Assembly (NCBI GenBank): GCA_900543305.1 | Contig: UQQZ01000064.1 | Span: 1 to 14,463 of the forward strand | Source of the DNA: an uncultured Oscillospiraceae bacterium | GTDB lineage: Bacteria > Bacillota > Clostridia > Oscillospirales > Acutalibacteraceae | Length of the DNA stretch: 14,463 bases | Reading direction: 5' to 3' | Part shown: positions 12,719-14,463 of the stretch, one piece after another | Numbering within the stretch: position 1 is the stretch's first letter | Layout of the letters: every line of letters begins with the position of its first letter | Made by a program: the position numbers and the translations under genes | Notes under the pieces: model-generated | What the model saw: the letters and a program-made list of their open reading frames with translations, nothing else | Databases searched by the model: none | Told to the model about the DNA's origin: nothing

Positions 12719-13639
12719 TCAAAGGGCGTGTTGGATAAAATCGTAGGGAGTCTGCTGGTACACATAGTAATTGAGCCAATTGGCCACCAACAGATGGGCA
12801 TTGCTCCGCCAGGTGAAAGGGGGAGTTTTGGTGTCGTCATCATTGGGAAAATAATGATAGGGCACCTTGGGATTGAGACCTTTATTGATATCCCGGAAAT
12901 ATTCCTTGGCCAGGGTGTCCCGGTCATACTCTGCATGGCCGGTGACAAAAATCTGTCTGCCGTTCCGGTTGGTGACAATATGGAGGCCCGCCATATCGGA
13001 GACAGCCAAAGGAATCAAGTCAGGATGTTTTTTGACATCTTCCAGTCGGACTTCCGTATAGCGGGAATGGGGAGCAAAGTAATTGTCGTCAAAGCCCCGC
13101 ATCAGGGGATGGTAGGGGTTGAGCACAGTGTGATTGTAAATGCCGCTGAGTTTTTCGGGCAAAGGATATTTGGGAATCCCGTAGTGATAATAGAGGCCTG
13201 CCTGAGCGCCCCAGCAAATGTGCAGCACAGAATAGACGTTGCTTTTGCTCCATTCCATGATCTGGCACATTTCATCCCAATAGTCCACCTCTTCAAAGGG
13301 AAGCTGCTCCACTGGTGCTCCGGTGATAATCATCCCGTCAAACTTCTGGTCATTCACATCCTGAAAGGTTTTATAGAAAGTGTTGAGGTGGTAAGAGCTG
13401 GTATTTTTGCTGATATGGGTTGCGGTGTGAAGCAGTTCCACATCTACCTGCAAAGGAGAGTTGCTCAAAAGCCGGAGCAATTGGGTTTCCGTTTCAATCT
13501 TGGTGGGCATCAAATTTAAAATGGCGATTTTCAAAGGACGAATATCCTGGAGGTTGGCCCTTTCATGGGTCATAACAAATATGTTCTCCGACTCCAACAC
13601 TTCAATAGCCGGCAAATCTGCTTGGATACGGATTGGCAT
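12719..13639 (-). CDS. metA: Homoserine O-acetyltransferase, MetA family
   Basis: This 306-residue cytoplasmic enzyme acylates homoserine in the first committed step of methionine synthesis. It has the MetA fold rather than the unrelated MetX fold. Cys142 in HICWGAQAG is the acyl-carrying nucleophile, and His235 and Glu237 in TGHAEYD complete the catalytic set, all at the standard family numbers. Residue 111 in GAPVEQLPFE is Glu; published work on this family links Glu111 to acetyl-CoA use and Gly111, as in E. coli, to succinyl-CoA. The product is therefore probably O-acetylhomoserine despite the older succinyltransferase name. ATG 13639 gives the usual MPI start; the upstream AGAAAGATG is only a weak ribosome binding site. 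No S-box or T-box motif was seen upstream. Confidence 0.95.
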   Translation of the reverse strand: MPIRIQADLPAIEVLESENIFVMTHERANLQDIRPLKIAILNLMPTKIETETQLLRLLSNSPLQVDVELLHTATHISKNTSSYHLNTFYKTFQDVNDQKFDGMIITGAPVEQLPFEEVDYWDEMCQIMEWSKSNVYSVLHICWGAQAGLYYHYGIPKYPLPEKLSGIYNHTVLNPYHPLMRGFDDNYFAPHSRYTEVRLEDVKKHPDLIPLAVSDMAGLHIVTNRNGRQIFVTGHAEYDRDTLAKEYFRDINKGLNPKVPYHYFPNDDDTKTPPFTWRSNAHLLVANWLNYYVYQQTPYDFIQHAL

Positions 13640-13733
13640 GGAATCACATCTTTCTATATATAGTATGGAAAATAGGAAATCCAGCCAGAAGGGGTAGAAA
13701 AAGAAAGAAATGGAAAAGAGCCTGTAAAAAAGA

Positions 13734-13763
13734 TTGACCTTTTGGCGGATTCCATGGTATAAT
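13734..13763 (+). promoter_or_regulatory. Distal plus-strand promoter (P1) toward the rRNA operon
   Basis: TTGACC (13734-13739) and a perfect TATAAT (13758-13763) are 18 bases apart. It is the first of several promoters that read toward 16S rRNA, and it lies about 650 bases upstream of it. Confidence 0.72.
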
Positions 13764-13771
13764 TAACAACA

Positions 13772-13920
13772 CCGCACAACCGAGTTAACTTCCTGTAAAA
13801 GGAAGGAACAAGCGAGAGCCTGTTTGGTTGGATAAGCGGATGCAGGTATTATACCATAAGGGAAATCACCTTGTACAGTGGAACTTCAGGAAAGGGACAC
13901 AAAGGCGATTTATCAGAGGT
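13772..13920. other. Structured stretch between metA and the proximal rRNA promoters, role unknown
   Basis: CCGC (13772-13775) and AACC (13778-13781) can pair with GCGG (13836-13839) and GGTT (13826-13829). They enclose a hairpin, CTTCCT-GTAAA-AGGAAG (13789-13805), itself flanked by GTT/AAC. Further on are the palindrome GGTAT-T-ATACC (13845-13855) and a possible AAGG/CCTT loop. There is no open reading frame with a ribosome binding site. It may be an rRNA leader segment, a separate small RNA, or (read on the minus strand) part of a metA leader. It matches no RNA family I recognise. Confidence 0.4.
13824..13852 (+). promoter_or_regulatory. Weak additional promoter candidate toward the rRNA operon
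   Basis: TTGGTT (13824-13829) and TATTAT (13847-13852) are 17 bases apart, but the -35 matches only its TTG. The -10 lies inside the palindrome GGTATTATACC, which also gives TATAAT on the minus strand. Confidence 0.35.
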
Positions 13921-13954
13921 TTGAAAGAAAGTTTAAAAAACTTGAAAAAACCTG

Positions 13955-13983
13955 TTGACAAATGGAAATCGATATGGTATTAT
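13955..13983 (+). promoter_or_regulatory. rRNA operon promoter (tandem, upstream copy)
   Basis: A perfect TTGACA (13955-13960) is followed after 17 bases by TATTAT (13978-13983). The 40 bases before it are A-rich with A-tracts (including AAAGTTTAAAAAAC and TTGAAAAAAC), the form of an UP element that binds the RNA polymerase alpha subunit. The predicted start is about 13990, at the edge of the repeated AGCGCTCGAG sequence. Confidence 0.88.
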
Positions 13984-13988
13984 ATCTG

Positions 13989-14004
13989 AGCGCTCGAGAG
14001 AGAG
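13989..14004 (+). repeat. Direct repeat copy 1 at a predicted rRNA transcription start
   Basis: AGCGCTCGAGAGAGAG is identical to 14141-14156, 152 bases downstream. It starts six bases after the -10 hexamer, so it is the first transcribed sequence. It contains the palindromes GAGCGCTC (13988-13995) and CTCGAG. Confidence 0.85.
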
Positions 14005-14106
14005 CTCACAAAAGTGAAACGGACTGGAAAAACGACTCAGGCGAGTGACAGTCACTGGACCGGGAAGCTTGAAAAAAGAAGCTCAAAAAAATCTCGAAAA
14101 AAGTGC

Positions 14107-14135
14107 TTGACAAACGAAACCGAATGTGGTAAGAT
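14107..14135 (+). promoter_or_regulatory. rRNA operon promoter (tandem, downstream copy)
   Basis: A perfect TTGACA (14107-14112) is followed after 17 bases by TAAGAT (14130-14135). The A-rich upstream stretch (GAAAAAAGAAGCTCAAAAAAA and CGAAAAAAG) resembles that of the other copy. Shared bases in both spacers (TTGACAAA, CGA, TGGTA) show the two promoter modules are related by duplication. Confidence 0.88.
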
Positions 14136-14140
14136 AGTCA

Positions 14141-14156
14141 AGCGCTCGAGAGAGAG
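14141..14156 (+). repeat. Direct repeat copy 2 at a predicted rRNA transcription start
   Basis: This is the second exact copy of AGCGCTCGAGAGAGAG. It again begins about six bases after the -10, so transcripts from either promoter would begin with nearly the same bases. Confidence 0.85.
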
Positions 14157-14407
14157 GAAAGAAACGGAAAGAGAGCTGAGAAGCTGGAAAGCCGCGAAAA
14201 TCCTAGAAAAATCGAGAGCGAAAGGACCTTGAAAATTAAACAACGAGACGAAAGAAGGACCCGTGAATTCTGAGAGTTTTAAAGACTCGAAGAAGGAACA
14301 GGAAACAGAACCTGATAAATTCTGTGACGGAAGTCAGCGACTTCCAAATGAGCTGAGTAAAGGCTCTGAAAAAGATTTGAAGCTCTGTAAAGAGTTTTAG
14401 ATACCAT
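14157..14407 (+). other. 16S rRNA leader (precursor 5' region)
   Basis: This non-coding, purine-rich stretch lies between the last promoter and 16S rRNA. It contains GGACCTTGAAAATTAAACAA (14224-14243), resembling the CCTTGAAAA-type element common in rRNA leaders and spacers of low-GC Gram-positive bacteria. It also has a perfect hairpin, GGAAGTC-AGC-GACTTCC (14329-14345), and CTCT-GTAA-AGAG near 14383-14396. Part of it should pair with sequence beyond 16S to form the RNase III processing stem, but the partner is outside the window. Confidence 0.7.
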
Positions 14408-14463
14408 TTTTTAGAGAGTTTGATCCTGGCTCAGGACGAACGCTGGCGGCGTGCCTAACACAT
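14408..14463 (+). rRNA. rrs: 16S ribosomal RNA, 5' end (cut by window edge)
   Basis: AGAGTTTGATCCTGGCTCAG (14415-14434) is the universally conserved sequence at E. coli positions 8-27. It is followed by GACGAACGCTGGCGGCGTGC and CTAACACAT, as in Clostridia. Counting back puts the mature 5' end near 14408. About 56 bases are present, too few to assign a genus. Confidence 0.98.

Noticed and set aside
12578..13519. A 313-codon plus-strand frame opposite metA
   Set aside because: It overlaps the metA gene, its terminator and the phosphatase promoter, and has no recognisable domain.
13640..13733. S-box, T-box or other known riboswitch upstream of metA
   Set aside because: I looked on the minus strand for the SAM-I core and for the T-box sequence and found neither. 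The -10-like TACTAT/TATATA near 13660 has no convincing -35, so I list no metA promoter.
1..14463. CRISPR array, tRNA, insertion sequence, prophage or defence genes
   Set aside because: No regularly spaced repeats, tRNA cloverleaf, transposase motifs or terminal inverted repeats were found; every large gene has a clear housekeeping, sporulation or surface role.

Overview
The window looks like chromosomal DNA of a moderately GC-rich, endospore-forming member of the Clostridia, most likely in the Oscillospiraceae (Ruminococcaceae) range. This rests on the complete spoIIAA-spoIIAB-sigF cassette, two secreted proteins with three SLH (S-layer homology) modules each, strong AGGAGG-type ribosome binding sites with several TTG starts, and a 16S rRNA 5' end of clostridial type. 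The genus is an inference; too little 16S is present to place it.

Layout. Positions 1-145 hold the 5' end of a cytidine deaminase-like gene on the minus strand, divergent from a GH51 alpha-L-arabinofuranosidase (426-1943). A shared terminator separates that from a convergent SLH protein with an NlpC/P60 peptidase module (2014-3828). A 465-base divergent promoter region leads to a second SLH protein with a transglutaminase-like core (4294-5991). Next come valS (6227-8854), a ZTP riboswitch with its terminator (8911-9012) and folC (9050-10345). A hairpin and a terminator separate folC from spoIIAA-spoIIAB-sigF (10482-11873). On the minus strand follow a HAD-family phosphatase (11949-12575) and metA (12719-13639). 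The last 800 bases are the promoter and leader region of an rRNA operon, with tandem promoters and the first ~56 bases of 16S rRNA (from ~14408).

How the parts work together. Most transcription units are short and independently promoted, each closed by a clear intrinsic terminator. The two SLH proteins are a divergent pair of probable cell-surface enzymes. The NlpC/P60 member has a sequence at its transcription start that fits the WalR (YycF) two-component regulator consensus, which would tie it to cell-wall homeostasis. FolC is under a transcriptional ZTP switch, linking folate polyglutamylation to one-carbon and purine status. SpoIIAA, SpoIIAB and sigma-F form the forespore partner-switching module. 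MetA carries the residue associated with acetyl-CoA rather than succinyl-CoA use.

I found no mobile element, phage gene, CRISPR array, tRNA or toxin/defence cassette, and no protein system that looks undescribed. The most interesting points are regulatory: the ZTP switch on folC, the candidate WalR site, the repeated rRNA promoter modules with an identical early transcribed sequence, and a structured stretch of unknown role between metA and the rRNA promoters.
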